Source of the DNA: Polycladomyces abyssicola
GTDB lineage: Bacteria > Bacillota > Bacilli > Thermoactinomycetales > JIR-001
Direction of reading: 5' to 3'
Length of the DNA: 64,000 nucleotides
Assembly (NCBI RefSeq): GCF_018326425.1
Contig: NZ_AP024601.1
Coordinates: 2,096,001 to 2,160,000, forward strand
Part shown: one piece after another, positions 40,302 through 51,792 of the stretch
Numbering within the stretch: position 1 is the first letter of the stretch
How the letters are laid out: the number at the start of each line of letters is the position of its first letter
Notes under the pieces: generated by a model
The model's input: the letters and a program-made list of their open reading frames with translations, nothing else
What the model was told of the DNA's origin: nothing
Database searches by the model: none
Made by a program: the position numbers and the translations under genes

Positions 40302-41414
40302 CTACAGATTGCCACGTCGTGCCTGTTCGCGTTCGATCGCTTCGAACAGTGCTTTGAAGTTTCCCTCCCCGAATCCGCGTGCTCCCTTGCGCTGAATAAT
40401 CTCAATGAAAAGGGTGGGTCGGTCGACGATCGGTTGAGTAAAAATCTGCAGGAGGTAACCCTCGTCATCCCGATCTACCAAAATGTTGAGTCGTCGCAAA
40501 TCCTCGATCGATTCATCGATGCTTCCCACACGTTCGGTCAAGGCATCATAATACGCATCGGGTGTGGACAAGAACGCCACTCCGTTACGTCGCAGAATTG
40601 TCACGGTTTTAACGATATCGTTGGTCAGCAAGGCCACATGCTGCACCCCTGCACCTCGATAAAATTCTAGGTACTCCTGGATCTGCGATTTCCGCTTGCC
40701 TTCGGCCGGCTCGTTGATCGGAAACTTGATTCGTCCGCCGTTGTGCATCACCTTGGACATGAGTGCCGAGTACTCAGTACTGATGTCTTTGTCGTCAAAA
40801 TGGATCATTTGCTTAAAGCCCATCACATTCTCATAATAGGCAACCCATTCCTCCATCCGCTCCACATTGCCCACCACATGGTCAATCGCGACCAACCCGG
40901 CGTCATGATGGGGAATGTCGCATTCAGGTGCCGAAAATCCAGGGGCGAACAAACCGTGATATTGATGCCGTTCGATCAGAGTATGGACAGTGTCCCCGTA
41001 TGTGCCGATGACCGCTTTTTTGATCACACCGTGTTCATCCCGTAATTCATGAGGTTCTTTAACCGGCATGCCACCCCTTGAAACCGCTTCCGAATAAGCG
41101 GTTTCGACATCATCCACCAACAGCGCGATATCCTTGATCCCGTCACCATGTTGCTTCACGAATTCGGTAATCGGATGATCCGGACCATACGCACCGCTTA
41201 CAACCAGGCGGATCCTCCCTTGCTTCAGTACATAGGAAACATAATCCCGATTTCCCGTCTCCAACCCGCTGTAGGCCACAAGACGAAATCCGAATGCCCG
41301 GCAAAAGAAATGCACCGCCTGTTTTGCGTTGCCCGTGTAGATTTCCAAATAATCCACATCACGGATCGTAAAGAAATCATGCTCCGTCGAAGCAGGTTGC
41401 AATTGCTGTTCCAT
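40302..41414 (-). CDS. hppD: 4-hydroxyphenylpyruvate dioxygenase
   Basis: A 370-residue Fe(II) enzyme converting 4-hydroxyphenylpyruvate to homogentisate in tyrosine catabolism. The two vicinal-oxygen-chelate domains begin VDYLEIYTGNAKQAVHFF and VAIDHVVGNVERMEEWVAYYENVMGF. Iron ligands: His in IDHVV, His in GVQHVALLTND and Glu about 338 in FIEIIQRKGARGFGEGNFKALFEAIE; the final GFGEGNFKALFEAIE gate helix is diagnostic. It stands alone without homogentisate dioxygenase, so it may supply melanin-like pigment or be completed by genes elsewhere. ATG at 41414 follows GGAG. Confidence 0.95.
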   Translation of the reverse strand: MEQQLQPASTEHDFFTIRDVDYLEIYTGNAKQAVHFFCRAFGFRLVAYSGLETGNRDYVSYVLKQGRIRLVVSGAYGPDHPITEFVKQHGDGIKDIALLVDDVETAYSEAVSRGGMPVKEPHELRDEHGVIKKAVIGTYGDTVHTLIERHQYHGLFAPGFSAPECDIPHHDAGLVAIDHVVGNVERMEEWVAYYENVMGFKQMIHFDDKDISTEYSALMSKVMHNGGRIKFPINEPAEGKRKSQIQEYLEFYRGAGVQHVALLTNDIVKTVTILRRNGVAFLSTPDAYYDALTERVGSIDESIEDLRRLNILVDRDDEGYLLQIFTQPIVDRPTLFIEIIQRKGARGFGEGNFKALFEAIEREQARRGNL

Positions 41415-41683
41415 CAATCGCCACTCCAGTCAGAATATTATTTACCTTCAGGTTATATCCAATTTCGGAAAGGAGCAAGCACACACGGCAACGCTTTTGT
41501 GTACTGCATGATTGAAGGGGCATCTGGAATCCATGTCATCGGATGATCAACTGGATAACCGTATATGCAAGCAGATTGTGAAGCGGATGGAGGCAGAACA
41601 GAAGAAAATATCGTGATTTACAAAAGGGGATGATCGCCTCTGTTCACAACTGCCGCATAAGAGGTGAATCAATGGAACCACAA
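41415..41683. other. Interval upstream of hppD, no gene seen
   Basis: About 270 bases with stop codons in all frames. It probably holds the hppD promoter. A short text GAGCAAGCACACACGG near 41473 slightly resembles the 29.6-kb foldback element. Confidence 0.3.
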
Positions 41684-41743
41684 AAAACCGTCTCCCGCTG
41701 ACAACCTGGAAAGACAGGTGAAGCAGAGGCGGGAGACGGTTTT
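41684..41743 (-). terminator. Terminator of the acyl-CoA synthetase gene
   Basis: Minus-strand AAAACCGTCTCCCGC pairs exactly with GCGGGAGACGGTTTT; the 30-base loop has its own small hairpin (ACCTG/CAGGT). It is followed by TTTTTTG. Confidence 0.85.
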
Positions 41744-41792
41744 CAATTTACTTGGCTTCAGGAGGCGGACCCGAATTTCCCTGTGTGATTCT

Positions 41793-43436
41793 TCAAGTTT
41801 GGGATTGGCGTATCTGTACAGCCATCTCCCGCAACTTGTACTTCTGAATTTTCCCGCTGGCCGTCATGGGATACTCCGTCACGATCTGAAGTGCCTGCGG
41901 AATTTTGAAGTGGGCGATTTGCCCCCGACAAAAATCTTGCAGTTCCTCCAGTGTCAATGTCTCTCCCTCTTTGACGCGAACAAATGCCATCACCTGCTCG
42001 CCATATTTTTCATCAGGGACACCGACAATCTGCACATCGAGGATTTTGGGATGTGTGTAGAGAAACTCCTCTATTTCCCGCGGGTAAATGTTTTCCCCGC
42101 CACGGATGATCATATCTTTCAGCCGACCGGTGATGCGAACGTACCCGTTTTCGTTCATGGTCGCCAGATCGCCCGTGTGCAGCCACCCGTCATCATCTAA
42201 AACTTCCTTTGTGGCTTCAGGCATTTTGTAGTATCCTTTCATCACATGGTAACCCCTGGTACACAATTCTCCCTGCACACCCGGCTCCACTTCGGCCCCC
42301 GTATTGGGGTCCACGATCTTCACTTCCACATTGGGCAAAGCCCTTCCTACCGAACTGACACGCAATTCGATCGGATCATCCGTCCGTGTCTGCGTGATTC
42401 CTGGCGAGGATTCAGTTTGACCGTAAACGATGGTGATTTCCCGTGCGCCCATCACGTCGACCACTTTTTTCATCAGTTCGATCGGGCAGTTGGAACCGGC
42501 CATGATGCCCGTACGAAGGGAAGACAAATCAAATCGATCGAACTCGGGATGATTCAGCTCGGCGATAAACATGGTCGGCACCCCGTGCAAACCGGTACAG
42601 CGTTCCTGTTCCACCGCTTCGAGCACCCGGAGCGGATCGAATTCCGTAATCGGAACCATCGTCGCACCAACGGAAACACAAGCCAACGTACCCAACACAC
42701 ACCCGAAACAGTGGAAAAACGGAACCGGGATGCAGAGGCGGTCCTGATGGGTTAACCGCATACACTCGGCGATGTTGCGCGCATTGTTGACAATGTTGCG
42801 ATGGGTGAGCATGACGCCTTTGGGAAATCCGGTGGTACCCGACGTGTATTGCATGTTGATCACATCTTCCGGATGCAACGACTGCTGCCGCTGCACCAGT
42901 TCCTCGTCGGTCACTTCGTCTCCCATTTGAAGGATGTCATCCCACAAAAACATGCCCGGCTTTCGCTCCCGCCCCAGGAGGATGACGTTCTTCAACTTGG
43001 GCAAGCGCTCGGAACGCAATTCCCCCGGCTTGCAATCATTCAATTCGGGACAGATCTCCATCAGCATCTCGACGTAATTGTTTCCTTTGAACTGTTCCAT
43101 CAAGATCAAGGTTTCCGTATCTGACTGGCGCAGCAGATATTCCAGTTCTCGAGTACGGTAGTTGGTATTGACCGTGATGAGGACGGCACCCATCTTGCCT
43201 GTGGCAAATTGAGTCACCAACCACTCCGGCTCGTTTCTCGCCCAGATCGCCAGATGATCTCCCTTTTTTAATCCCAATTTCATCAAGCCGCGCGCAGCCC
43301 GGTTGCATTGCTGCTGGAATTCCCGGTAACTCCAACGCAACCCGTACTCCGGATAGACCACCGCAGGATGATCCGCCAACCGATCTGCCATTTGATCCAA
43401 CAGATCACCCAACGTGATTTCGAGAAGTTCCGCCAC
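41793..43436 (-). CDS. Acyl-CoA synthetase (AMP-binding, medium/long-chain)
   Basis: A 547-residue ANL-superfamily enzyme that activates fatty acids with ATP and CoA. P-loop motif [19 protein letters not shown]5-type [15 protein letters not shown]7 [40 protein letters not shown] and the final catalytic Lys in [14 protein letters not shown] are all present. It resembles short/medium-chain AcsA-like synthetases and YngI. GTG at 43436 (GGAGG seven bases upstream) is preferred; it lies 17 bases after the acyl-CoA dehydrogenase stop, so the pair forms a fatty-acid degradation operon. Confidence 0.92.
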   Translation of the reverse strand: MAELLEITLGDLLDQMADRLADHPAVVYPEYGLRWSYREFQQQCNRAARGLMKLGLKKGDHLAIWARNEPEWLVTQFATGKMGAVLITVNTNYRTRELEYLLRQSDTETLILMEQFKGNNYVEMLMEICPELNDCKPGELRSERLPKLKNVILLGRERKPGMFLWDDILQMGDEVTDEELVQRQQSLHPEDVINMQYTSGTTGFPKGVMLTHRNIVNNARNIAECMRLTHQDRLCIPVPFFHCFGCVLGTLACVSVGATMVPITEFDPLRVLEAVEQERCTGLHGVPTMFIAELNHPEFDRFDLSSLRTGIMAGSNCPIELMKKVVDVMGAREITIVYGQTESSPGITQTRTDDPIELRVSSVGRALPNVEVKIVDPNTGAEVEPGVQGELCTRGYHVMKGYYKMPEATKEVLDDDGWLHTGDLATMNENGYVRITGRLKDMIIRGGENIYPREIEEFLYTHPKILDVQIVGVPDEKYGEQVMAFVRVKEGETLTLEELQDFCRGQIAHFKIPQALQIVTEYPMTASGKIQKYKLREMAVQIRQSQT

Positions 43437-43453
43437 CCGTTGCCCTCCTCGTT

Positions 43454-44593
43454 TCAACACCCGATTTCCCGGGCGATGATGTTTCGCTGGATTTCCGAAG
43501 TTCCTTCTCCGATTTCCGTCAATTTGGCGTCACGGAAAAAGCGTTCCACCTTGTAATCATGCATGTATCCATAGCCTCCATGGATTTGGACCGCTTGGTT
43601 GCATACCTTCATCGCCACCTCGGAGGCGAACAGTTTGCACATGGATGCTTCTTTGGTGAATCGACGCCCCTGGTCCTTGAGCCAAGCTGCCTTGTACACC
43701 ATGTTGCGGGCCAATTCGATGTACATGGCCATGTCAGCCAGTTTATGTTGAATGACCTGAAATTTCGAAATGGATTGGCCAAACTGCATCCGTTCCTTGG
43801 CGTATTGCAATGCCGCTTCATACGCCCCCTGTGCAATTCCGACCGCCATCGCCCCGATGCCGATCCGTCCGCCATCCAGCGTGATCAAAAACTGTTTGAA
43901 CCCTTCCCCGATCTTGCCCAGGATGTTTTCATGCGGCACACGAACATGATCCAGCACTAATTCGGTCGTGTTGGAACTGTGCAGGCCCATTTTGTGATAT
44001 TGATCGATCACTTGAAAGCCTTCCGAATCTGTCGGGACGATAAACGCGGTGATCTCGGGTTTCTCCCCATTTTTCCCCGTCACTGCCGTCAATGACACAA
44101 AACGGGCGTAACTGGCATTGGTGATGAAACATTTGGAGCCATTGATCACCCATTCATTTCCTTCACGTACCGCAGTCGTCTTGGTCCCTCCAGCGTCCGA
44201 ACCGGCATTGGGCTCAGTCAGCCCGAATGCCCCGAGCGTTTCCCCGCGGCAAAGCGGAACCAGATATTTTTGTTTCTGTTCTTCGGTACCGAACAAATAC
44301 AACGGGGCACAACCCAACGAGATGTGAGCAGAATACGTAATGCCCGTAGAAGCGCACACCCGGCTCAGCTCTTCCACCGCGATGGCGAAGCTGACCGTGT
44401 CTGCACCGCCGCCGCCGTATTCCTCGGGAAACGGTAGCCCCATCAGATTGAGCTCAGCCATCTTCTCAAACACTTCTTTGGGAAACCGTTTGGTACGATC
44501 CCGCTCATCGGCGGTAGGAGCCACCTCTCCTTCGGCGAAATCACGCATCAATTTACGGATCATTTTCTGCTCTTCCGTCAGGTCGAAATTCAT
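43454..44593 (-). CDS. Acyl-CoA dehydrogenase
   Basis: A 379-residue FAD enzyme introducing the alpha-beta double bond in acyl-CoA. It begins [25 protein letters not shown]; contains [88 protein letters not shown]. The catalytic base lies in the last segment (Glu of IGEGTSEIQ region, as in short-chain butyryl-CoA dehydrogenases). AGGAG precedes the start. It is first in the two-gene operon with an acyl-CoA synthetase. Confidence 0.94.
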   Translation of the reverse strand: MNFDLTEEQKMIRKLMRDFAEGEVAPTADERDRTKRFPKEVFEKMAELNLMGLPFPEEYGGGGADTVSFAIAVEELSRVCASTGITYSAHISLGCAPLYLFGTEEQKQKYLVPLCRGETLGAFGLTEPNAGSDAGGTKTTAVREGNEWVINGSKCFITNASYARFVSLTAVTGKNGEKPEITAFIVPTDSEGFQVIDQYHKMGLHSSNTTELVLDHVRVPHENILGKIGEGFKQFLITLDGGRIGIGAMAVGIAQGAYEAALQYAKERMQFGQSISKFQVIQHKLADMAMYIELARNMVYKAAWLKDQGRRFTKEASMCKLFASEVAMKVCNQAVQIHGGYGYMHDYKVERFFRDAKLTEIGEGTSEIQRNIIAREIGC

Positions 44594-44772
44594 GTTCTCC
44601 CACTCCTTCTTATATGTTAGAAAGCGCTATCAACACCATTATAGGCGGATCCACTTGTTTTCATCAAGAATTTTGCGAATGGATACTTTTTTCTGTCGTT
44701 TAGGACGCGGAAGAGCGTTTGCATTGCGATTTGAAAAGGGATAAAATTGAGTCAGTATTCGGCAAGAAAAAA

Positions 44773-44806
44773 AGCACCCGTGTAGGATGCTTCCCCCACG
44801 GATGCT
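44773..44806 (-). terminator. Terminator of rpoD
   Basis: Minus-strand AGCATCCGTG pairs with CACGGGTGCT (one U-G pair), then TTTTTTTC. The stem begins inside the rpoD stop codon. Confidence 0.85.
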
Positions 44807-45927
44807 TATTCGAGGAAATCTTTGAGCCGTTTGCTTCGGCTGGGATGGCGCAATTTGCGGAGTGCTTTTGCTTCGATCTGCCGAATCCGCTCCCGGGTGA
44901 CGCCGAACACCTTGCCCACTTCTTCCAGTGTGCGGGTGCGTCCGTCGTCCAACCCAAACCGGAGACGTAACACATTTTCTTCGCGCTCGGACAGGGTGTC
45001 CAGCACTTCCTTCAGCTGTTCCTTCAACAACTCGTAGGCGGCCGCATCCGCTGGCGCCTGCGCGTCGTCGTCGGGGATGAAATCTCCCAGATGAGAGTCG
45101 TCTTCTTCCCCGATCGGTGTTTCCAGCGAGACCGGTTCTTGGGCAATTTTCATGATCTCGCGAACCTTTTCGGGGCTGAGGTTCATCTCCTTGGCAATTT
45201 CCTCCGGCGTGGGCTCCCGTCCCAATTCCTGCAACAGCTGACGGGAAACCCGGATCAGTTTGTTGATCGTCTCGACCATATGCACCGGGATTCGGATCGT
45301 GCGGGCCTGATCCGCAATCGCACGGGTGATCGCTTGGCGAATCCACCACGTGGCGTAGGTACTGAACTTGTACCCTTTGCGATAGTCGAATTTCTCGACA
45401 GCTTTGATCAGACCCATATTGCCTTCTTGGATCAGATCCAGGAACAGCATGCCCCGGCCCACATACCGTTTGGCGATGCTGACCACCAGACGGAGGTTGG
45501 CCTCGGCGAGACGCCGTTTGGCTTCTTCGTCCCCCTGTTCGATCCGCTTGGCGAGTTCGACTTCTTCCTCTGCAGATAACAGCGGTACACGTCCAATCTC
45601 CTTCAAGTACATCCGAACCGGGTCGTTGATTTTGACACCCGGAGGCACACTCAGGTCATCGTCCAGATATTCTTCTTCAGGATGCGTATCGTCATCATCG
45701 AAGACCATATCATCATCCACGTCTTCGTTGATCACTTCGATCCCCTGATCAGCCAACTGCTCGAAAAACTCATCGATTTGTTGGGAATCCTGATCGTAGG
45801 CGGACAATTTTTCCATAATCTCTTTATAGCTGAGAACGCCCCGTTTCTTGCCGAGGTCGATCAGTTGTTCTTTCATTTGCTCCAAAGTAAGATCCATCTC
45901 GGTGTCAACATGTTGTTCCTTTGCCAA
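44806..45927 (-). CDS. rpoD: Primary RNA polymerase sigma factor RpoD (sigma A)
   Basis: A 373-residue group 1 sigma factor. Region 1.1 occupies the N terminus up to an acidic patch near residue 80; region 1.2 is [17 protein letters not shown]; region 2 includes [55 protein letters not shown], the -10 element-reading helix; region 3 follows with [13 protein letters not shown]; region 4 ends [21 protein letters not shown], the -35-reading helix. It lies 32 bases after dnaG in the conserved dnaG-sigA operon. Confidence 0.98.
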   Translation of the reverse strand: MAKEQHVDTEMDLTLEQMKEQLIDLGKKRGVLSYKEIMEKLSAYDQDSQQIDEFFEQLADQGIEVINEDVDDDMVFDDDDTHPEEEYLDDDLSVPPGVKINDPVRMYLKEIGRVPLLSAEEEVELAKRIEQGDEEAKRRLAEANLRLVVSIAKRYVGRGMLFLDLIQEGNMGLIKAVEKFDYRKGYKFSTYATWWIRQAITRAIADQARTIRIPVHMVETINKLIRVSRQLLQELGREPTPEEIAKEMNLSPEKVREIMKIAQEPVSLETPIGEEDDSHLGDFIPDDDAQAPADAAAYELLKEQLKEVLDTLSEREENVLRLRFGLDDGRTRTLEEVGKVFGVTRERIRQIEAKALRKLRHPSRSKRLKDFLE

Positions 45928-45959
45928 TGTCAGTTCCCTCCTTCCCTGATTTCACCGCT

Positions 45960-47777
45960 TCAGGCCAGCATTTTCTTTTTCTTTTCCAGCTGCAGAAGCT
46001 CGATTCCCAACTGGGCCGCCTTTGCGGTGTCACCAGCACGTTCTGCTTCTTCGATCTGACGTTTGATATCCAATAATTGAAGATGAATGGAATGAAGGCG
46101 GATGCGACGGATGCAATCGTCCACGGCCTTACCGGGAATATCGTCCGGAATGTCCATCATCGCCAATTCACTGATGTACGATGACAGCTCGGAATCCTTG
46201 ACGTAATGCAGGAACCGTCCCGGATCGGCCGGATACCCCTCGGCATAATACGCATACAGGCGTGCAACGATGGCTTGATATTCATCAACGTGAAAGTCCG
46301 CGCCGATCGCTTCCTGTACATACGCAGCGATTTCCTTGTCACGGATCATCATGGCAAGCAACTGCTTTTCAGCCTCATGCGCAGCGTTGCGTCTGTCTGG
46401 ACCGACCATGTGTTTGGTATTATGATATTCATTATTCCACTTAGTTTGACCTTTATCCCCTCTGTTTTCTCTTTGTTTGCGACGCCGGATGCGCCTGAGT
46501 TCCTGTTTCAGGGCATCCAGGGACAGCCGGTGCTCTTCTGCCAATCGACGGACATAATGGTCCTGCTCAATGGCAAGGGGAAGGTCAGCGATCACTTCCA
46601 GAGCCAGCGTCAAATATTTCAACCGTTGCGGCTCATCCCGGAGATCGAAATCCTTTTTCAGGCGCTCCAGTTTGAACGCAGTCAACGGGAGAGCGGAACC
46701 AATGACGTCCCGGCGAAATGATTCGGCACCCTGATCACGGATATAATCATCGGGATCCATCCCTTGCGGCAGTTGCGCCACTTTGACGATGACCCCCTGT
46801 TCGTGGAGCAGTTCCAGTCCGCGATCGGCCGCCGATTGACCGGCATCATCCGCATCGTAGCAGATGATGGCCACCTCCGCATTGCGCCGGATCACGCGGG
46901 CCTGCTCCTCCGTAAGCGAAGTGCCCAGGGACGCCACACCGGAACGAATCCCTGCCTGCCAGGCAGCGATTACGTCCATATAACCTTCAAACAGGACGGC
47001 TTGCTGATCTTTGCGCATCGCCTGGCGGGCACGGTGCAGGTTGAACAGATTACGTCCCTTGTGGAAGACAGGTGTTTCCGGGCTGTTCAGGTATTTGGGC
47101 CGTCCTTCACCCAATAGCCTGCCACCGAACCCGATTACACGGCCTTGCGCGTCATGGATCGGAAACATGATCCGTCCGCGGAACCGGTCATAGTAACCAT
47201 TCCCGTTTTCGCGAATCGAGATCAGCCCCGCTTCCTCCATCTCCTGCTCCCGATATCCTCTTCCTTTAAGAAACGACAGAAGGAAGTGCCGAGAGGCAGG
47301 AGCATATCCGATCTGAAACTCGCGGATCGTCTCCATGCTCACCCCCCGACGTTCCAGATATGCCCGTGCCGGCTGACCGTGATCTGTATTCACCAGCAGG
47401 TGATGGTACAACCGCGCCGCCAAGTCCAACGCCTGACGTAAACGGGTGCGCCTGTCATCCTCCGGCCGGTCCTCCCGATCCGCCTCCGGCAGGGCGATTC
47501 CGGCCTGATCGGCCAGATGGCGCACTGCTTCGACAAAGGTGAGCTGTTCAATCTCCATCATGAATTTAATCACATCGCCGCCTGCACCACATCCGAAACA
47601 ATAAAAAATCTGCTTGTCGGGAGCGACGGAAAAGGAAGGGGTTTTTTCTGAGTGAAACGGGCATAAACCGAAATAATTGCGACCGCTTCGCTTCAGTTGC
47701 ACATATTGACCCACTACGTCCAAGATATCAAAATGTTCCCGGACTTGGTCGATGACTTCGTCAGGGATACGCCCCAT
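45960..47777 (-). CDS. dnaG: DNA primase DnaG
   Basis: A 605-residue primase. The CHC2 zinc site is Cys39-x2-His42-x17-Cys60-x2-Cys63 (LCPFHSEKTPSF...YCFGCG). The TOPRIM catalytic core has VLFEGYMDVIAAWQAG and ICYDADDAGQSAADRGLELL with acidic metal ligands. The C-terminal helicase-binding domain follows a Lys/Arg/Gln-rich linker near residue 440. The start is set at the ATG at 47777, giving the family-conserved MGRIPDEVIDQVREHFDI; the longer frame adds an unrelated N terminus. It synthesises primers at replication forks. Confidence 0.96.
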   Translation of the reverse strand: MGRIPDEVIDQVREHFDILDVVGQYVQLKRSGRNYFGLCPFHSEKTPSFSVAPDKQIFYCFGCGAGGDVIKFMMEIEQLTFVEAVRHLADQAGIALPEADREDRPEDDRRTRLRQALDLAARLYHHLLVNTDHGQPARAYLERRGVSMETIREFQIGYAPASRHFLLSFLKGRGYREQEMEEAGLISIRENGNGYYDRFRGRIMFPIHDAQGRVIGFGGRLLGEGRPKYLNSPETPVFHKGRNLFNLHRARQAMRKDQQAVLFEGYMDVIAAWQAGIRSGVASLGTSLTEEQARVIRRNAEVAIICYDADDAGQSAADRGLELLHEQGVIVKVAQLPQGMDPDDYIRDQGAESFRRDVIGSALPLTAFKLERLKKDFDLRDEPQRLKYLTLALEVIADLPLAIEQDHYVRRLAEEHRLSLDALKQELRRIRRRKQRENRGDKGQTKWNNEYHNTKHMVGPDRRNAAHEAEKQLLAMMIRDKEIAAYVQEAIGADFHVDEYQAIVARLYAYYAEGYPADPGRFLHYVKDSELSSYISELAMMDIPDDIPGKAVDDCIRRIRLHSIHLQLLDIKRQIEEAERAGDTAKAAQLGIELLQLEKKKKMLA

Positions 47778-47857
47778 CAAGAAATCACCGCTTTCCCGTC
47801 TAGATGATCCGTTCCTTGCAGCAGAACCGGGGGTTGCGCCTTTACATCCGACTTGTA

Positions 47858-48039
47858 TTCGACAAAATTCGTCAAAATCCTGCACAACCCCCAATGATAA
47901 CCTATAGTAATATTTGGTTTATATGGATGGAAAAAAAAGAAGGAAACCTTGCCCAACCCCCTATCCCTTTATTCTACACAGAGCATGTGAATCCTTCTAT
48001 CCCCTTGGTGGATTTCTTTATCGACAAAATTGTGTCGAA
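47858..48039. promoter_or_regulatory. Spo0A-box-like motifs upstream of dnaG-rpoD
   Basis: Minus-strand TGACGAA (47874-47868) and TGTCGAA (47864-47858) are exactly ten bases apart, one helical turn, on the same face. A plus-strand TGTCGAA lies at 48033-48039 and a one-mismatch TGTCGAT at 48026-48020. The 0A-box consensus is TGNCGAA. They lie 80-260 bases upstream of the dnaG start. Regulation by Spo0A is inference. Confidence 0.45.
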
Positions 48040-48112
48040 TTTTGCAAGATCGACCAAAATGATACTCCTGTAGTATTATACGCTGGCAATCGAAAAAAAT
48101 CCTGCCCTAACC

Positions 48113-48143
48113 TTGACATCTTCTTTTTTTTCTATCTTATAAT
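48113..48143 (+). promoter_or_regulatory. Possible plus-strand promoter in the dnaG-ppdK gap
   Basis: TTGACA (48113-48118) and TATAAT (48138-48143) are both perfect but the 19-base spacer is long. Nothing on the plus strand downstream is a gene; the ppdK terminator follows within 30 bases. It could drive a short RNA or be fortuitous in an AT-rich stretch. Confidence 0.3.
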
Positions 48144-48168
48144 CATTATTATCTGATACGGATGACAA

Positions 48169-48198
48169 AAGGCCCGCGAACACGTCGGAACGGGCCTT
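48169..48198 (-). terminator. Terminator of ppdK
   Basis: AAGGCCCG and CGGGCCTT flank a loop with a small internal stem; the minus strand continues TTTTGTC. Confidence 0.8.
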
Positions 48199-48298
48199 CT
48201 GTCTTCAGTATTTCTATTCCCCCATGACAGACAACCAAACATCGAAGGACGATCAACTGGGGGAATCAATACTACTACCAGCACGCACGATTCTCGAA

Positions 48299-50950
48299 TC
48301 AGGAGCGCTCCGCCGACAAAGCAGCTTGAGCAGCGGCCAGACGCGCCAGCGGAACGCGGAACGGCGAACAGCTGACGTAGTTCAGTCCGGCGTTGTGGCA
48401 GAATTGGATGGAACGCTTTTCACCGCCGTGCTCACCGCAGATTCCCGTTTTCAGGTCGGGTTTGGTCTCGCGGCCCAGCTGGACACCCATGGAAACCAAC
48501 TTGCCCACCCCTTCGGTGTCAAGCGTGATGAAGGGATTATCGGGCAAGATTTTTTGATCCACGTACTGATGCAGGAATTTGCCTTCGGCATCGTCACGGC
48601 TGTAACCGAAAGTCGTCTGCGTCAAGTCGTTGGTACCGAAGGAGAAGAAGTCAGCTTCCTTGGCGATCTGATCAGCAGTCAGCGCTGCGCGCGGCACTTC
48701 GATCATTGTACCGATGGTAAACGGTATTGACACACCCGTCTCTTGTTGAACTTGTTCCGCCACTTCCTCCACCAGTTTGCGCATCTCATACAGTTCGTTG
48801 ACATGACCCACCAACGGGATCATGATCTCGGGCTGCACATCAACCCCCTCTTTTTTGACGAGAGAGACCGCTTCAAAAATGGCCCGTACTTGCATCGCAT
48901 AAATTTCCGGGTGGATAATGCCCAATCGACAGCCACGGTGCCCCAGCATTGGGTTGAACTCATGCAAGGCCCGTACCTTGCGCAACAGGTTTTCTTTTTT
49001 CAGCAATTCCCGCTTGTCCGAATCCGGCGTCATCCGCAGTTGGGTGATTTCCACCAACAGCTCTTCGATATCCGGCAGGAACTCATGAAGCGGCGGGTCC
49101 AACAAACGGATGGTGACGGGCAGACCATCCATCGCCCGAAAGATGCCAACAAAGTCCTCGCGTTGCATGGGAAGAAGTTTGTTCAGTGCTGCCTGACGTT
49201 CGTCCAATGTTTCCGCCAAGATCATCTCCTGGACAATCGGAACCCGATCGGCCTCCATAAACATGTGCTCAGTCCGACACAGACCGATCCCTTCGGCACC
49301 GAATTCCCGGGCCTTGGCTGCATCATGCGGATTGTCGGCATTGGCCCGTACTTTCAGTTTACGCACCTCATCCGCCCATTCAAGCAAAGTCTGGAATTCC
49401 CCAGAGAGTTCCGGATCGATGAGGGGAACTTCACCCAGCAACACCTTTCCGGTGCCGCCGTCGATGGACAGTTGATCCCCCTGACGAATCACGGTGTTCC
49501 CGATGTGCAGTTCTTTCCGTTGCAAATCGATCTTCAGCTCTTCGCAGCCGCAAATGCACGGTTTCCCCATACCGCGCGCCACCACGGCCGCATGGCTGGT
49601 CATCCCACCCCGGCTGGTCAATACACCTTCGGCGGCGATGATACCGTGAATGTCTTCCGGTGTCGTTTCCGGCCGGACCAAAATGACCCGCCGTCCATCG
49701 TTGGCCCATTTTTCTGCGGTGTCAGCATCAAACACTACTTGTCCGGATGCTGCACCAGGGGAAGCCGGCAACCCTTTGGCCAACACTTCCAGTTGGGCAT
49801 CAGGATCGACACGACGATGCAATATCTGGTTCAATTGGTCCGGGTCGACACGCAACAAAGCCGTCTTTTTGTCGATGATGCCCTCCTGCACCATATCGAC
49901 CGCGATCCTGACGGCTGCATGGGCCGTCCGTTTGCCCGCACGGGTTTGCAAAATAAACAGTTTTCCCCGTTCCACCGTAAATTCGATGTCCTGCATGTCG
50001 CGATAATGATGCTCCAGGCGTTGACTGATCTCCTGGAACTGCTTGTAGATCTCCGGCATTTGTTCGGCCAGTTGGGCAATCGGTTGGGGGGTGCGGATGC
50101 CGGCGACGACGTCTTCTCCTTGCGCGTTGATGAGAAATTCACCGTAAAGCGTTTTCTCTCCGGTCGAGGGATTGCGGGTAAACGCCACACCGGTGCCCGA
50201 ATCGTCTCCCATATTGCCAAACACCATCATCTGTACGTTTACAGCTGTTCCCAAATCATCGGGGATTTTGTGCAGCTTGCGATAGATGACGGCACGCTGG
50301 TTGTTCCAAGAGTCGAATACCGCGATCACCGCCCGGCGCAGTTGTTCTTGCGGATCCTGAGGGAATGCCGACCCGGTTTGTTCCTGCACGAGCTTCTGGA
50401 ACGAAGCGATCACCTGTTTCCAATCTTCTGCTGACAATTCTGGATCATGTTTGACGCCCCGCGATTCCTTCACGTTTTCGATGATCCGCTCAAAACGGTA
50501 GTGGTCGATCCCCAAAACCACATCACCGAACATCTGGATGAACCGGCGGTAGCAGTCATAGGCAAACCGGGGATTTCCGGTCAGCTGCGCCAATCCTTCC
50601 ACCGTTTCGTCATTGAGTCCCAGGTTCAAAATGGTGTCCATCATACCGGGCATCGAGTATACTGCTCCGGAACGCACAGACACTAACAAAGGATTGGACG
50701 GGTTACCCAATTTTTTCCCTGTTTGCGCTTCCAATTCTGCCAATGCTTTTCGAATTTCATCCAATAGTTGTTCGGATAATTGTTTCCCGGCAGCATAGTA
50801 ATCATTGCACGCTTCCGTGGTAATCGTAAACCCCGGAGGAACCGGGAGGCCGGCGCGGGTCATCTCGGCCAGATTGGCGCCTTTGCCTCCCAACAGGCTC
50901 CGCATTTGGGCGTTTCCTTCATGAAACAGGTAGACTCGCTTCTCGCTCAT
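48299..50950 (-). CDS. ppdK: Pyruvate, phosphate dikinase
   Basis: An 883-residue three-domain enzyme interconverting pyruvate + ATP + Pi and PEP + AMP + PPi. It begins [40 protein letters not shown], typical of the ATP-grasp domain. The phospho-carrier His is in [26 protein letters not shown]; the PEP-binding barrel ends with [19 protein letters not shown] and the catalytic Cys near 838 in [17 protein letters not shown] at 50950 has GGGAGG upstream and overlaps the ppsR stop by four bases, so its own regulator is translationally coupled. Confidence 0.96.
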   Translation of the reverse strand: MSEKRVYLFHEGNAQMRSLLGGKGANLAEMTRAGLPVPPGFTITTEACNDYYAAGKQLSEQLLDEIRKALAELEAQTGKKLGNPSNPLLVSVRSGAVYSMPGMMDTILNLGLNDETVEGLAQLTGNPRFAYDCYRRFIQMFGDVVLGIDHYRFERIIENVKESRGVKHDPELSAEDWKQVIASFQKLVQEQTGSAFPQDPQEQLRRAVIAVFDSWNNQRAVIYRKLHKIPDDLGTAVNVQMMVFGNMGDDSGTGVAFTRNPSTGEKTLYGEFLINAQGEDVVAGIRTPQPIAQLAEQMPEIYKQFQEISQRLEHHYRDMQDIEFTVERGKLFILQTRAGKRTAHAAVRIAVDMVQEGIIDKKTALLRVDPDQLNQILHRRVDPDAQLEVLAKGLPASPGAASGQVVFDADTAEKWANDGRRVILVRPETTPEDIHGIIAAEGVLTSRGGMTSHAAVVARGMGKPCICGCEELKIDLQRKELHIGNTVIRQGDQLSIDGGTGKVLLGEVPLIDPELSGEFQTLLEWADEVRKLKVRANADNPHDAAKAREFGAEGIGLCRTEHMFMEADRVPIVQEMILAETLDERQAALNKLLPMQREDFVGIFRAMDGLPVTIRLLDPPLHEFLPDIEELLVEITQLRMTPDSDKRELLKKENLLRKVRALHEFNPMLGHRGCRLGIIHPEIYAMQVRAIFEAVSLVKKEGVDVQPEIMIPLVGHVNELYEMRKLVEEVAEQVQQETGVSIPFTIGTMIEVPRAALTADQIAKEADFFSFGTNDLTQTTFGYSRDDAEGKFLHQYVDQKILPDNPFITLDTEGVGKLVSMGVQLGRETKPDLKTGICGEHGGEKRSIQFCHNAGLNYVSCSPFRVPLARLAAAQAALSAERS

Positions 50951-51774
50951 ACAGCAGTGCCTCCCTTGCGCAGAATGTCCAGAATCAGGTTGGCCGTTTC
51001 TTCCACCGCTTTGTTGGAAACATCGACGATCGGACAACCAACCCGTTTCATGATTTTTTCCGCGTACTCGAGCTCTTGCAGAATCCGCTCCATATTGGCG
51101 TAGTTGGCCCTTGACGTCAACCCGAGCGCCTTGAGACGTTCACGCCGGATGTTGTTCAATTGCTCGGGTTGAATGGTGAGTCCGATACATTTTTTGTTGT
51201 CAATCATAAAGAGCTCCTCCGGAGGCTCCACTTCCGGAACGAGCGGTACATTGGCCACTTTCAGCCGCTTGTGTGCCAAATACATGGAGAGCGGCGTTTT
51301 GGAGGTACGCGACACGCCGATCAAGATGACGTCTGCGCGCAACAGTCCGCGCGGATCGCGACCGTCGTCGTATTTGACCGCAAATTCGATGGCTTCCACC
51401 CTGCGAAAATAATCTTCATCCAATCGGTGCACCAGCCCAGGCTCGCGTTTAGGCTCCCGCTGGAACAAACGGGACAAACCGTCTATCATGGGGCCCATGA
51501 TATCCACAACGGGAATACCCGCTTTGCCTGCCTCCTCGAGCAAAAGCTGCTGCAACTCCGGAACCACCAGTGTGAACGCAATCATACCGTTCACTTCTTT
51601 GGCCGCTTGAACCGTTTCCATAATCGTGCCCTTATCGTCCACATATGGGACACGCCGAATTTCAATATTACCGCCATTGAACTGGCTGGAAGCCGCCCGG
51701 ACCACAAATTCTGCGGTTTCCCCGATGGAATCAGAAACGACAAAAACAATCGGCTGTTGACTTTGAATGGATAT
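50947..51774 (-). CDS. ppsR: PPDK regulatory protein PpsR (DUF299 kinase/pyrophosphorylase), unusual start codon
   Basis: A bifunctional ADP-dependent kinase and Pi-dependent pyrophosphorylase that switches PPDK by phosphorylating a Thr beside its catalytic His. The P-loop-like motif is [36 protein letters not shown]. The first ATG/GTG/TTG in frame (51705) lies inside the conserved N-terminal domain; the family opening [21 protein letters not shown] extends back to about 51750. AGGAGG at 51789-51784 is nine bases before an ATA (51774) and 15 before an ATT (51768). Either may be the true start. It lies between ccpN and ppdK. Confidence 0.85.
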   Translation of the reverse strand: MSIQSQQPIVFVVSDSIGETAEFVVRAASSQFNGGNIEIRRVPYVDDKGTIMETVQAAKEVNGMIAFTLVVPELQQLLLEEAGKAGIPVVDIMGPMIDGLSRLFQREPKREPGLVHRLDEDYFRRVEAIEFAVKYDDGRDPRGLLRADVILIGVSRTSKTPLSMYLAHKRLKVANVPLVPEVEPPEELFMIDNKKCIGLTIQPEQLNNIRRERLKALGLTSRANYANMERILQELEYAEKIMKRVGCPIVDVSNKAVEETANLILDILRKGGTAV

Positions 51775-51792
51775 GGCTCTTCCCCTCCTACC

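Noticed and set aside
48743-50434. 563-codon plus-strand open frame
   Set aside because: It is antisense to ppdK, has no ribosome binding site and its composition is that of a mirror frame of a conserved enzyme.
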